From: an uncultured Alphaproteobacteria bacterium
GTDB lineage: Bacteria > Pseudomonadota > Alphaproteobacteria > Caulobacterales > Hyphomonadaceae
DNA: 64,000 nucleotides
Direction: 5' to 3'
Assembly: GCA_903842595.1 (NCBI GenBank)
Contig: CAIMMO010000268.1
Location: 1-64,000 of the forward strand
Of the stretch, positions 9,643 to 18,389 are shown one piece after another. Every line of letters begins with the position of its first letter. Positions within the stretch are counted from its first letter, which is position 1. Below the pieces are notes generated by a model. The model did not search any database, had not been told where the DNA came from, and worked only from the letters and a program-made list of their open reading frames with translations. Made by a program: the position numbers and the translations under genes.

Positions 9643-10278
9643 TTGTCTGGCGCTGGCGCCTCATCACTGGCCCTCGAGGTCGAGAACCTGGCGGCTGCGC
9701 GCGGCCTGCGCGTGCTGTTCGAAGGACTGGCCTTTCGCGTTTCTGCCGGCGAATCGCTGGAGCTGAGAGGCGCCAACGGTTCAGGCAAGTCGACGCTCCT
9801 GCGGATTCTGGCGGGTTTGACCCGTCCGCATGAGGGCAGGGTGCGCTATTCCGGCGCGGGTCCCGGCGACAGTGAAGAGGCGGCGCAGCACTATCTGGGC
9901 CATCTCGACGCCGTGAAGCCCACGGAAACCGCGCTGGAGCAGGCGCGGTTCTGGGCGCGCTATTTCGCTCGTCCGCAGGATGTCGCGGACGCCGCCATAA
10001 AGCGCGTAGGCCTGGCAAACCGCAAATCCGTCCCAGGGCGGGGGCTGTCTGCCGGGCAGAAGCGCCGCCTGGCGCTGACCCGGCTGCTGATCGAGCCGCG
10101 CCCGGTCTGGCTGCTGGACGAACCGACGGCTGCTCTGGACACTGAAGGCCGCACCCTTGTCATGCAGCTGGTCGCCGAACACCGCGCCGGCGGCGGCATC
10201 GTGATCGCAGCGGTGCATGGCGAAGGGTTCGCCAACTCACGCATCCTGGACCTGTCGACCCTGAAGGCGGCCGCATGA
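9643..10278 (+). CDS. ccmA: Haem exporter ATP-binding protein CcmA
   Basis: ATPase of the CcmABCD complex that releases holo-CcmE during cytochrome c maturation (System I). Walker A is 'GANGSGKST', the signature 'LSAGQKRRLALTRLL' and Walker B 'PVWLLDEPTAALD'. The ORF track extends the frame far upstream into antisense acnA. A TTG at 9643, preceded by GAAGGGGTAAAGG, gives 211 residues, the usual CcmA size, and no suitable ATG exists nearby. The stop overlaps the ccmB start by 4 nt. The window holds ccmA, B, C, D and G but not ccmE, F or H, which must lie elsewhere. Confidence 0.93.
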   Translation: MSGAGASSLALEVENLAAARGLRVLFEGLAFRVSAGESLELRGANGSGKSTLLRILAGLTRPHEGRVRYSGAGPGDSEEAAQHYLGHLDAVKPTETALEQARFWARYFARPQDVADAAIKRVGLANRKSVPGRGLSAGQKRRLALTRLLIEPRPVWLLDEPTAALDTEGRTLVMQLVAEHRAGGGIVIAAVHGEGFANSRILDLSTLKAAA

Positions 10279-10940
10279 GCGGCTCGTTCTCGGTCTTTGC
10301 GCGTGAGCTGAAGCTCGCCTGGTCGGGCGGGGGAGGCGCCGCGCTGCCGGTCGGGTTCTTTGCCGCGGCAGCCAGCATGACGCCGTTCGCGGTCGGCAAC
10401 GAGATCGGCAACCTGCAGATCGCAGGGCCAGGCGTCATGTGGATCGCACTCGCGCTGGCCAGCCTCCTGCCAATGGAGCGCCTGTTCCAGGCCGATCTCG
10501 AGGACGGCACGCTGGACGCCTATGCCGGGTCCGGCGTCGGCATGGAGGGGATCGCGCTGGCCAAGACCCTGGCGCACTGGATCGCCACGGGCATTCCACT
10601 GGCTTTCATCGCGCCGATCCTCTGGATCATGCTGCAGGGACCGCCGGAACAGGTTCTGTTTGTGATCGGCGCCGCGCTGGTGGGGTCGCTGGCGTTCTTC
10701 TTCTTCGGCTCAATCGGCGCCGCCCTGGCTGCCGGGCTGAGGCGGGGCGGACTGGTGATCGCCCTGGTCACGCTGCCGCTCTACGTGCCGACCATGATAT
10801 TCGGGGCGGCGGCGCTTTATGCAGCGGCCGGCGGCGGGGATTGGGGCCAGCCGGCCCTGCTGGCGGGCGCGGTTTCCCTGTTTGGCATCGCCACATCGCC
10901 CTTTGCGGCGGCGATGGCGCTCCGTATGGCGATTGACTAG
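10275..10940 (+). CDS. ccmB: Haem exporter permease CcmB
   Basis: This 221-residue inner-membrane permease has about six membrane segments. The N-terminal 'FARELKLAWSGGGGAALPVGFF' and the following 'PFAVGNEIGNLQIAGPGVMWIALALASLLPMER' region match CcmB (the latter quoted only as a region marker). It forms the membrane core of the CcmABCD complex with CcmA and CcmC. The ATG overlaps the ccmA stop, and 89 nt separate it from ccmC. Confidence 0.93.
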   Translation: MSGSFSVFARELKLAWSGGGGAALPVGFFAAAASMTPFAVGNEIGNLQIAGPGVMWIALALASLLPMERLFQADLEDGTLDAYAGSGVGMEGIALAKTLAHWIATGIPLAFIAPILWIMLQGPPEQVLFVIGAALVGSLAFFFFGSIGAALAAGLRRGGLVIALVTLPLYVPTMIFGAAALYAAAGGGDWGQPALLAGAVSLFGIATSPFAAAMALRMAID

Positions 10941-11029
10941 ATGTGCCGCCTCGGCCCGATCCTGAGAATGTGACCCCCGGCGGCGGGCAAGACGACTAGA
11001 GTAGCAGTGCATTCTGGAGTTTCTGGCGC

Positions 11030-11743
11030 ATGGCCGTCCTCTCCTACCTCGCAAACCCGTACCGCTTCATGGCGGTGTCGAAATGGTTTGCCCTGCCTTT
11101 CACCCTGCTTGGCGTAGGGCTGATCCTGATCGGCGCCTATTTCGGGCTGTTCGTCGTTCCGGAGGATTTCCAGCAGGGCGACTCGGCGCGCATCATGTTC
11201 GTGCACGTTCCGGCGATGTGGCTGTCCCTGTTCGCCTACGCCTTCATGACAGGCGCCAGCATCGTGTCCTTCATCTGGCGCCACACGCTGGCGGATGTGG
11301 CGGCGAAGTCGGCCGCACCGATCGGGGCGGCTGTGACGGCGCTTGGCCTGATGACCGGCTCGATCTGGGGCTATCCGACCTGGGGCACGTGGTGGGAATG
11401 GGGCGATGCGCGTCTCGTCTCCGTGCTGGTGCTGTTCTTCATCTACCTCGGCTACATGGCGATCTGGCAGGCGATGGACACGCCCCAGAAGGCCGCGCGG
11501 GCGGCAGCGATCCTGTGTCTTGTGGGCGCAGTGAACCTGCCGATCATCCAGTTCTCCGTGGAATGGTTCTCGACGCTGCACCAGGTGAAGATGAAGGCGG
11601 CCGACGAGTTCAAGTATCCGATGTACGTTGTGGCCCTTGGCTATTTCTCGCTGTTCGGCGGGCTAACCTTGTTCAACATGCGGGCCGAGGTCATGAACAC
11701 ACGCGCAGAAATGCTGATGCAGCGCAGGCAGGCGGCAGAATAG
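11030..11743 (+). CDS. ccmC: Haem transporter CcmC
   Basis: This 237-residue protein of six membrane segments presents haem to CcmE. The tryptophan-rich WWD motif of the haem-handling protein family is present as 'WGYPTWGTWWEWGDARL', and conserved haem-ligand histidines lie in 'MFVHVPAMW' and near 'STLHQVKMK'. It is followed after two bases by ccmD. The identity is secure from motif and gene order. Confidence 0.96.
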   Translation: MAVLSYLANPYRFMAVSKWFALPFTLLGVGLILIGAYFGLFVVPEDFQQGDSARIMFVHVPAMWLSLFAYAFMTGASIVSFIWRHTLADVAAKSAAPIGAAVTALGLMTGSIWGYPTWGTWWEWGDARLVSVLVLFFIYLGYMAIWQAMDTPQKAARAAAILCLVGAVNLPIIQFSVEWFSTLHQVKMKAADEFKYPMYVVALGYFSLFGGLTLFNMRAEVMNTRAEMLMQRRQAAE

Positions 11744-11745
11744 GC

Positions 11746-11895
11746 ATGTTCGATTACGGCAAGTACACGCCCTACGTGCTGACATCCTACGGCATCGCCG
11801 CCGTGGTGATAACGGGGCTCATCATCTGGTCCGTCATGCGGCTCTCCAACGCCCGCCGGAAACTGGCCGAGGCCGAGAAGGATGACACGCCATGA
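11746..11895 (+). CDS. ccmD: Haem exporter protein CcmD
   Basis: A 49-residue protein too short to stand out in the ORF track, where it is hidden in the tail of an 11083-11895 ORF. It has one membrane helix ('VLTSYGIAAVVITGLIIW') after a short aromatic N-terminus and a charged C-terminal tail, as expected for CcmD. It starts two bases after ccmC and its stop overlaps the ccmG start (ATGA). CcmD links CcmC and CcmE to the CcmAB transporter. Confidence 0.92.
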   Translation: MFDYGKYTPYVLTSYGIAAVVITGLIIWSVMRLSNARRKLAEAEKDDTP

Positions 11896-12443
11896 AACGC
11901 TGGTGGGCCTTTCTTCCGGTCGCCGTGTTTGCGGGCATCGTCCTGGTGGCGTTCGTGCAGCTGTCGCGGCCTGCACCTGCACCGGCATCCTTCATCTCGC
12001 CGCAGCGGCCGGCGCCCCAGTTTGCAATTGCAGGGCTTGATGGCGGGGAAGTGAAGCTCTCTGACTTTGCCGGGCGGCCGGTGCTCATCAATTTCTGGGC
12101 GACATGGTGCGCGCCGTGCAAGCTCGAACATCCGCTGCTGGTCGAGATGCGCGCACAGGGCGTCGAGATCGTCGGTGTGCTTTACAAGGATCCGAACGGA
12201 CTGGACGGCGCACGCCAGATCCTGGTGCAGGACGGCAATCCCTTTGCTGCGGTGGGGCTGGACCCCTCCGGTGATCTTGGCATCGACATGGGTTTGTCGG
12301 GCGTGCCCGAGAGCTTCCTGATCGATGCGCAGGGCCAGATCATCAAGACCAAGCGCAACTACTTCGTCGACCAGGATGTGACGGATTTCGTCGCAGCGTA
12401 CCGCGCGGAGAAGGCCAAGCTGTCTGGCGCGGCCGGCGGCTAG
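11892..12443 (+). CDS. ccmG: Periplasmic thiol:disulfide reductase CcmG/DsbE
   Basis: A 183-residue thioredoxin-fold protein anchored by an N-terminal membrane helix (about residues 5-22). The active site is 'FWATWCAPCKLEHP' (CxxC near residue 75), and the cis-Pro region is 'SGVPESFLID'. It keeps the CXXCH cysteines of apocytochrome c reduced for haem ligation. It is the last gene of the ccmABCDG operon; its stop overlaps the stop of the convergent marR gene by 4 bp. Confidence 0.95.
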   Translation: MKRWWAFLPVAVFAGIVLVAFVQLSRPAPAPASFISPQRPAPQFAIAGLDGGEVKLSDFAGRPVLINFWATWCAPCKLEHPLLVEMRAQGVEIVGVLYKDPNGLDGARQILVQDGNPFAAVGLDPSGDLGIDMGLSGVPESFLIDAQGQIIKTKRNYFVDQDVTDFVAAYRAEKAKLSGAAGG

Positions 12444-13021
12444 CGCTTTGCGCGGGGACGCTTGCTGGAGGCGGGCGGCTTCGGCCGGGCCCGCTTCACG
12501 GTCGCGGTCGCGTCGTCGGACATCTTTTCGTCGGCGGCTTCGGCGAGTTCCGCCAGGATGACCTGGAAGGCCGCGCGCTTCGATGCAGACAGGGCGGCAA
12601 GCAGGCTCCGGTCGACGTTCCTGATGGCGGGCAGGACAGCGTCGAGCCGGCGGCGGCCGTCGGCTGTAAGGCGGACGGACTTGGCGCGGCCGTCGTCGGC
12701 GGCCGCAGCGCGGGCGATCAGCCCCTTCTTTTCCATACGGGCCATCATCTCGGCGAGAGTCGAGCGGTCAACGCCCGTGATCCGGACAAGGTCGGACTGG
12801 CTGGCGCCTTCCGCCTCGGCGATGGCGGCCAGAAGCACGGTCTGGCGCAAGGTGACGCCATCATACAGCTCGGATCGGGCGAACAACTCGGTCGCGAACT
12901 GCTCGGCGCGACGCAGGAGATGCGAAGGGGAGCGGCTGAGCCGGAACACCTCGCGCGAGGATGCCTTGCGGGTGCTGCTACCCGCCGCGCCTGAGCGCTT
13001 TGCCGCTTTACGCATCGCCAT
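12440..13021 (-). CDS. MarR-family transcriptional regulator
   Basis: A 193-residue protein with a winged helix-turn-helix domain at about residues 45-135: 'LRQTVLLAAIAEAEGASQSDLVRITG', then 'VDRSTLAEMMARMEKKGLI' and a wing with 'DDGRAKSVRLTADGRRRL'. Lys/Arg-rich extensions at both ends (for instance 'RAKR' at the C-terminus) are longer than in typical MarR proteins of 140-160 residues. The target is unknown. An inverted repeat about 22 bp upstream may be its own operator. Confidence 0.88.
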   Translation of the reverse strand: MAMRKAAKRSGAAGSSTRKASSREVFRLSRSPSHLLRRAEQFATELFARSELYDGVTLRQTVLLAAIAEAEGASQSDLVRITGVDRSTLAEMMARMEKKGLIARAAAADDGRAKSVRLTADGRRRLDAVLPAIRNVDRSLLAALSASKRAAFQVILAELAEAADEKMSDDATATVKRARPKPPASSKRPRAKR

Positions 13022-13042
13022 AATATACCTCGATCCGGATAC

Positions 13043-13060
13043 GGAACATCTACTTGTTCC
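13043..13060. promoter_or_regulatory. Candidate operator upstream of the marR-like gene
   Basis: GGAACA-TCTACT-TGTTCC is an 18-bp inverted repeat with perfect 6-bp arms, 22 bp upstream of the regulator's ATG, where an autoregulated MarR protein would bind. Another palindrome, ATCCGGAT (13033-13040), is adjacent. Assignment as an operator is inferred from position and symmetry. Confidence 0.45.
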
Positions 13061-13158
13061 TGTCAGGCTTCAATGCCCGCAATCGGAATCTAGGGCGAGC
13101 GGTTCGTCTATACCCTTTGTCGGTGTGTTTTTCTGCTGTGAGCGAGGCTTCGGCGCCA

Positions 13159-13677
13159 ATGTCTTTTTCGATGCAGACCCCTCCGGGCGACAATCGCGCA
13201 CGCCGCGTGTGCGATTCGTGCGGCTTCATCGACTATGTGAACCCGCGCATCGTCGCCGGGGTGGTTGCGCACCGGCACGGACAGATATTGCTCTGCAAGC
13301 GTGCAATCGAGCCCAGAATGGGTTTCTGGACGCTGCCCGCGGGGTTCATGGAACTCGGCGAGAGCGTCGAAGAGGGCGCCTGCCGGGAGGCGCGCGAGGA
13401 AGCCCGCGCGGAACTCGAGATCGAAGGACTGCTGGCGGTCTATTCGATCCCGCGAATCGGGCAGGTACAGATTTTCTTCCGTGCACGGCTGATCAATGAT
13501 CCCTCACCGGGTCCTGAAAGCCTCGATGTCGGTCTTTTCGGGTGGGATGCGATCCCATGGCGTGAACTGGCGTTTCCATCGGTCAAATGGGCGCTGGGGC
13601 ACTATCGGGAGACGGAAGGCCGCACCAGCTTTGCGCCATTCGGCAACCCGCCCGCCAGCGATGCGCTGACACGGTGA
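13159..13677 (+). CDS. NUDIX hydrolase
   Basis: A 172-residue NUDIX pyrophosphohydrolase. The Nudix box is visible as 'GFMELGESVEEGACREA' followed by 'REEARAEL', with Arg in place of the usual final Gly. An N-terminal CxxC ('RVCDSCGFIDYVNPRIV') resembles the zinc-ribbon remnant of NudC-like ADP-ribose or NADH pyrophosphatases; the substrate cannot be fixed. The ORF opens at a TTG (13054); the ATG at 13159 gives a compact family-like N-terminus, and GTG 13138 is an alternative. The stop overlaps the globin start (GTGA). Confidence 0.88.
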   Translation: MSFSMQTPPGDNRARRVCDSCGFIDYVNPRIVAGVVAHRHGQILLCKRAIEPRMGFWTLPAGFMELGESVEEGACREAREEARAELEIEGLLAVYSIPRIGQVQIFFRARLINDPSPGPESLDVGLFGWDAIPWRELAFPSVKWALGHYRETEGRTSFAPFGNPPASDALTR

Positions 13678-14069
13678 CCGAGGCTGACGCCAGGCTGGTT
13701 CTTGCGACACTGGACATCGTGGCCGAGCGGCGCGGCGATCCGACAGCGGATGTCTATGCGACACTCTTCTCAGTCCATCCGGAACTGGAAGCGCTGTTCG
13801 TGATGGATCGCGATGGCGGCGTGCGCGCCTCGATGATGCAGCAGGCGCTCGAATGCATCGTCGATCTTGCCGGGGACCGGCTGGTCGCGCCGCAGATCGT
13901 CGCTGCCTCCCGGACCCACCACGATGGCTACGGCGTGCCGGCAGAGCGGTTCGATGCATTCCTTGTGGCGATCAGGGATACATGCCGCACGATCACAGGC
14001 ATCGCATGGACCGCAGAGGCGGACCGCGCCTGGGACAGGATGCTCGATGAGTTCGCGGGGTTTCGCTGA
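13674..14069 (+). CDS. Globin-fold protein
   Basis: A 131-residue protein starting with GTG overlapping the NUDIX stop, so the two are probably co-translated. The helix pattern fits a single-domain globin: 'VYATLFSVHPELEALF' resembles the B/C-helix region, and 'RTHHDGYGVPAERFDAFL' resembles the F/G region where the proximal haem-ligating His lies (one of the His-His pair). A role in O2 or NO binding is inferred. It is shorter than flavohaemoglobin and lacks a reductase domain. It abuts the convergent septation gene with no gap. Confidence 0.75.
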   Translation: MTEADARLVLATLDIVAERRGDPTADVYATLFSVHPELEALFVMDRDGGVRASMMQQALECIVDLAGDRLVAPQIVAASRTHHDGYGVPAERFDAFLVAIRDTCRTITGIAWTAEADRAWDRMLDEFAGFR

Positions 14070-14738
14070 TCAGGCAGGGTCGCTGGCCTTCTTGTCGTCC
14101 GCGCCCTCGCCGTCCTCGATGTTGTGCTTCATCAGGAAGGGCAGGTTGGCCGCCATGAACGCGATCGCCAGGGGAATCGACAGGAACAGCTTGGAGTTGG
14201 CCCAGAACTGCTCCGAGAAATTCCGCCAGATCACCTCATTGAGGATGGCGAGCACGACATAGAAGCCGGCCCAGCGCAGGGCAAAGATCTTCCACGCATG
14301 GTCAGGCATCCTGAAGGCGTGTTCGAACGCCGTCTTCCAGATGTTGCGGCCGATGGCGAGGCTGCCCAGTATGGTGCCGGCGAAGAGCAGATTGATGATG
14401 GTCGGCTTGATGAAGGCAAAGGTCTTGTCCTGCAGGAACAGGGTCAGGCCGCCGAACACCATCACCACGGTTCCCGTGATGATCAGCATGGGCGGCAGCT
14501 TGCGGCCCTTCATCAGCGTCCAGCCGATCGCGGCGGCGACAGCGGCCATGAAGACGCCGGTGGCCCAGAAGATGGCGTTGTCCTTGCCGAACAGGGCGGG
14601 GCCTTCCGGACCATTCTGAAGCACGTTGAAAACGATCACGAAGGCGAGCACCGGGCCCAGGTCAGTCCATATGTTTCCGGTCCCTTTCGGGATGGATTTC
14701 TTCGGCTCGGTCTGGGGCGCATCGGTCATCGGGTTCAC
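14070..14738 (-). CDS. yciB: Inner-membrane septation protein A (YciB/IspZ)
   Basis: A 222-residue protein with a short charged N-terminal tail and about five to six membrane segments. 'WTDLGPVLAFVIVFNVL' near the start and 'NEVIWRNFSEQFWANSKLF' in the C-terminal third are characteristic of the septation protein A family. The family is linked to cell-envelope integrity and septation. Two in-frame ATGs (14738, 14729) are possible starts. Confidence 0.93.
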   Translation of the reverse strand: MNPMTDAPQTEPKKSIPKGTGNIWTDLGPVLAFVIVFNVLQNGPEGPALFGKDNAIFWATGVFMAAVAAAIGWTLMKGRKLPPMLIITGTVVMVFGGLTLFLQDKTFAFIKPTIINLLFAGTILGSLAIGRNIWKTAFEHAFRMPDHAWKIFALRWAGFYVVLAILNEVIWRNFSEQFWANSKLFLSIPLAIAFMAANLPFLMKHNIEDGEGADDKKASDPA

Positions 14739-14761
14739 TTAGCGGTCATGGCCCTTCGCGG

Positions 14762-16243
14762 TCAAACACTGCGCGCACGGCGTGTGGCAAATTGCTGCAA
14801 GGCGGAACGGGCGCCTGCCGCATCGAAAACAAGGGTGGCGAGGCCATAGGTGATCGCGCCGGCGGCCGCTTTCAGCAGGAGTTCGGGCAATCCGCCGAGC
14901 GAGGGCAGGAGGCGAACCGTAATCGCCATTGCGGCGCAGGACCCCGCAACCCTGAGGAAATCAGTCCACGGCCAGGCCAGCGGGATCAGGCGGCGGCTTG
15001 CAAGGGCGAGGAGCACGAGCGCGAGCGCGTAGCACGCGACCGTCGAATAGACCGCGCCCATCAGGCCGATGCGCGGCAGCAGGATGATGTTGAGCGCAAT
15101 GTTGGCGAGGGCAGGGATGACCATGATGCCGGCGCGCAGAGCCGTGCGCTTTGAGAGCTGGAAGGCTTCCGAGACATAGTGGAGCACGAAGCCGTTGATC
15201 AGGCCGGACAACGCGATCCACGGGATGATGGCGGCGGCCTGAGCCCGCATCGCCTCACCGATCATGACTTCGGACAGTGGCTGCGCGACCAGCGCGAGAC
15301 CGGCGGCGGCGGGAGCTGCGATCAGCATCAGCGTGCTGGCGGCATGGGCGGAGGCCTGGCGCACGCCATGGACGCCCTCGCGCTCCCATGCAGCCATCAT
15401 CATCGGCCCGCCTGCAGCGCCTGCCCAGATGCAGAGCAGGCCAACCGACTTGTCAGCGAGGCCATAGCCGGCGGCGTAGACGCCGACCGCTTCGGCCCCG
15501 AGAAAGTACGCGATGAGGAAGCGGTCACCGGCGTCGAGCGCGATGTTCAGCGCGAGTGCAATTGCGACGGGGACGCCGTAGGCGAGGTAAGGTCGCACGC
15601 GCGCGCGCTCGAATTGACCGCCGCGGGATTCGCGCCAGAGCCGCCTGCCTTCGATGCAGGCGAGCAGGCCCAGCACGCTGGCCAGTCCTGCCAGGGGAGC
15701 AGCGGGGCCGAGCCCTGTCTGCCAGGCGAGGAATGTGCCGAGCGTGAAGGCGCCGAGATCCTGGATCATGCGCAGCGTCGTGTAGCGGCTCACGCGATCA
15801 AGCGCGCGGCTCATCTCCTGCGCGGCGTTGACCAGCGGGGTCAGCGCCATCGTGGTCATCGCTACGGCGAGCGCGAGACGCAAGGCGGGGTCGGTCGCGA
15901 TCAGGATCGCGCCGGTCATCAGTGCAATGCCGATGGCGGCGGAGCAGGCGAGCAGGGCGAGGATCGTGCGGATATGGCTGGGCAGGTCCTCGCGCGACAC
16001 GGCCGCGCCGGCGAATCGATAGGCCGCGGCCTCGGCCCATGTGACCGACAGCGTGTAGATGATGCCCATCGTGGTGAGGGCGAGGGCATAAAAGCCGTAG
16101 TCTGCCGGCGAGAGCAGGCGCGTAAGCGCGTAGACCGCGCCGAGGCTGGCGAGACCGCCGGCGAGACTTGCCGGAAAATAGCCAAGAAGGCGTCGCCAGA
16201 TCATGTCCGCCCGTTGGGCCCTTTCTGGGGACCGTTTGTTCAT
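14762..16243 (-). CDS. Oligosaccharide/polysaccharide flippase (Wzx-like)
   Basis: A 493-residue protein with about 12-14 membrane segments of the MATE/Wzx superfamily. 'ALTRLLSPADYGFYALALT' near the N-terminus is the typical Wzx-like signature, and 'FLGAEAVGVYAAGYGLADK' is its mid-protein repeat. It probably moves a lipid-linked glycan across the inner membrane. The predicted start lies only 14 bp from the divergent glycosidase start, too short for two promoters. The internal Met at 16204 ('MIWRRLLGYFPASLAG') is therefore a credible alternative. Confidence 0.87.
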   Translation of the reverse strand: MNKRSPERAQRADMIWRRLLGYFPASLAGGLASLGAVYALTRLLSPADYGFYALALTTMGIIYTLSVTWAEAAAYRFAGAAVSREDLPSHIRTILALLACSAAIGIALMTGAILIATDPALRLALAVAMTTMALTPLVNAAQEMSRALDRVSRYTTLRMIQDLGAFTLGTFLAWQTGLGPAAPLAGLASVLGLLACIEGRRLWRESRGGQFERARVRPYLAYGVPVAIALALNIALDAGDRFLIAYFLGAEAVGVYAAGYGLADKSVGLLCIWAGAAGGPMMMAAWEREGVHGVRQASAHAASTLMLIAAPAAAGLALVAQPLSEVMIGEAMRAQAAAIIPWIALSGLINGFVLHYVSEAFQLSKRTALRAGIMVIPALANIALNIILLPRIGLMGAVYSTVACYALALVLLALASRRLIPLAWPWTDFLRVAGSCAAMAITVRLLPSLGGLPELLLKAAAGAITYGLATLVFDAAGARSALQQFATRRARSV

Positions 16244-16257
16244 CCTGTTAAACCAGA

Positions 16258-17520
16258 ATGCCGTTCATGAAGCGTTTCCGGTCTGACGGGATTGGAAGAA
16301 AGGGCGGCGAATGGACCCGCCGAAGCGCCATTCTCGGCGCCGGAGCGCTGGCCTCGTGCAACAATCCGGCGGCCGTTGCACAGCGCGGCGCCTCTCATTC
16401 GCTCTGGCCGGTGTCGGGGCCGCCCGTGCTGCGCGGGGCCGTGATCGCGCAGCGGCGGCGGCGGATCGAGGTGGACGGTCCGACATTCGGCGGCGGCGGA
16501 CCGGTGCTGCCTGCCTACCGGCGCCCGGACTTCGATGCGCTCGCAAGCATGGGCGCCAATCTTGTCGTGATGTCGTTCCCGGAGTTCTGGACCGCGAGCA
16601 AGCCGTGGAAGCGCGACGCGCAGATGGCAGACGTGCTGGGCCAGCAACTCGACGATGCAAAGGCAGCGGGGCTTTATGTCGTGCTCGCGATGCGCTCAGG
16701 TCCGGGGCGTTCGGATTTCATCTTTCATCGAGAGGCCCAGGACACGTGGTTTCCGGCGCGCCTGATCGATGACTCGATCTGGCGCGATGCCGACGCGCAG
16801 GCGGCCTGGAGCGCCATGTGCGAGGATGCGGCAAAACTGGTGCAGTCGCGCAGCGAGATTGCGGGGCTCAACATCATGGTCGAGCCGGAGCCGAATGTCG
16901 GCGGGCTCAATCGCGAGGGCGGGCGGTTGGGAGCCTGGCAGGCAGAGGACTATGCTGCGCAGGTGAGCTGGATTTCGGACTGGAAGCGCATAGCAGGCGA
17001 TGTTGCACGGAAAGTGCGAGCGGCCGCGAGCGACCTGCCGATCCTGATCTCGCCGCCGTCATTCGGCCGAACCGAATTCCTGTCGGTCATGGGCGCCCCA
17101 CCCGTCGCAGGCACGGTGTGGTGCGTGCACGACTACGAGCCGCGCGCCTTCACGCATCAGTCGGAGGCTGCGGCTGGCCACGCTGTCTTCAGCGAGGGCG
17201 CAGCGAACACGTTCGAATCAAGGATCGATCAGGCGAAGACGGGCAATGTCCCCGTCTTCCTTGGCGAGTTCGGCGCATCGCGCTCTGCGGCAGGCGTAAA
17301 CGACTACTATGCGGCGCGGATTGCGGCGTGCGAGGCGCGCGGCATCGGCTGGGCGGCTTTCCGATGGCCGACGCAGGATGCGGGCTACGAACAGGCGGAC
17401 GACATGTTCAACGTGACGATCGGTGGGCCCGACGCGCGCCCGGCGATGGATACGCTGCGGCCTGCCTGGGCCCGGAATGCGCAGCGGCCGGACGGGATCC
17501 GCTTGCGCGGACGGACCTAG
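16258..17520 (+). CDS. GH5-like glycoside hydrolase, putative Tat lipoprotein
   Basis: A 420-residue protein. The N-terminus has a twin-arginine segment and lipobox-like cysteine ('TRRSAILGAGALASC'), suggesting Tat export and lipid anchoring. The body looks like a cellulase-type (GH5) TIM barrel: the acid/base Glu is probably in 'LNIMVEPEPN' and the nucleophile in 'FLGEFGASRS'. The usual Asn before the acid/base Glu (NEP) is Val here. Being divergent from a flippase suggests a role in trimming or processing an exported glycan. It ends overlapping the convergent EamA stop by 4 bp. ATGs at 16258 and 16267 are both possible starts. Confidence 0.72.
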   Translation: MPFMKRFRSDGIGRKGGEWTRRSAILGAGALASCNNPAAVAQRGASHSLWPVSGPPVLRGAVIAQRRRRIEVDGPTFGGGGPVLPAYRRPDFDALASMGANLVVMSFPEFWTASKPWKRDAQMADVLGQQLDDAKAAGLYVVLAMRSGPGRSDFIFHREAQDTWFPARLIDDSIWRDADAQAAWSAMCEDAAKLVQSRSEIAGLNIMVEPEPNVGGLNREGGRLGAWQAEDYAAQVSWISDWKRIAGDVARKVRAAASDLPILISPPSFGRTEFLSVMGAPPVAGTVWCVHDYEPRAFTHQSEAAAGHAVFSEGAANTFESRIDQAKTGNVPVFLGEFGASRSAAGVNDYYAARIAACEARGIGWAAFRWPTQDAGYEQADDMFNVTIGGPDARPAMDTLRPAWARNAQRPDGIRLRGRT

Positions 17521-18389
17521 CTGAACTGAAGCAGGCAGAGGCCTGCGGCAAGGATGACGGCCGCCAGCGTGCGCCTTGCGCCAAAGCCTTCGCGCAGGAA
17601 CCACCAGCCCATGATTGCCGCAAACACAACGGCCGTCTCGCGCATGGCGGACATGTAGGCGACAGGCGCGATCGAGAAGCCATAGAGCGCCATCGAGAAG
17701 GACAGCGTGGAGCAGACGCCCGCGCCGATGCCGAAACCAAGCGCGCGGCGGGCGGAGAGAACGAATTCGCGGGGGCCGCGCGTCAGCATCATGATGACCG
17801 TGATGCCGATCCAGTCGAGCGCGAACAGCCAGAGGATGAAGCTCCATTGCGTGCCATTCGTGGCAAGGGCCGAGCGCACGCCCTGAGCGTCGATCACATT
17901 GTAGATCGCGATGCCCGCTCCGGTCGCAAGCGCCCACAGAACGGCGGAATTACGCACGCTTCGGGAGCCGCCGAAATTCTTCTCCGGAAGCGCGAACACC
18001 ACCGTGGCGAGACTGGCGACTGCGAGGCCGAGCATGGCCATGGGCGAGAGCTGCTCGCCAAGCACGATGGCGGCGGCGAGTGCGGTAAGCAGCGGCGCCG
18101 AGCCCCGCATGATCGGAAACACAAGCGAGAGGTCGCCACGCGACATCGCGCGCACCAGCGCGGTCTGGTAGAGCCAGTGCGCCGGCAGGGAAAGGGCGAG
18201 AAAGCCCCACGTGGCCGGCGAGGGAAGAGGTACGACGAACAGGAAGGGCAGTACCAGGACGGAGCCTGTCGCCGTCATCACCGTGCGCGCGCCGAGAATG
18301 TCCGTGGCTGCTTTGACAAAGGTGTTGGCGCCCGCAAGCGTGATCGCCGAGCCCATGCCAAGCGCGAAGGCGAAGAGGGTGGGGTCCAC
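17517..18389 (-). CDS. EamA/DMT-family transporter
   Basis: A 290-residue protein with about ten membrane helices in two EamA repeats, as in drug/metabolite exporters. The first repeat contains 'LSLVFPIMRGSAPLLTALAA' and the second 'GFSIAPVAYMSAMRETAVVFAA', both typical family positions. It starts with GTG directly after the ftsY stop with no spacing, so it is probably the last gene of a mtaB-ftsY-eamA transcript. The substrate is unknown. Confidence 0.87.
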   Translation of the reverse strand: MDPTLFAFALGMGSAITLAGANTFVKAATDILGARTVMTATGSVLVLPFLFVVPLPSPATWGFLALSLPAHWLYQTALVRAMSRGDLSLVFPIMRGSAPLLTALAAAIVLGEQLSPMAMLGLAVASLATVVFALPEKNFGGSRSVRNSAVLWALATGAGIAIYNVIDAQGVRSALATNGTQWSFILWLFALDWIGITVIMMLTRGPREFVLSARRALGFGIGAGVCSTLSFSMALYGFSIAPVAYMSAMRETAVVFAAIMGWWFLREGFGARRTLAAVILAAGLCLLQFS

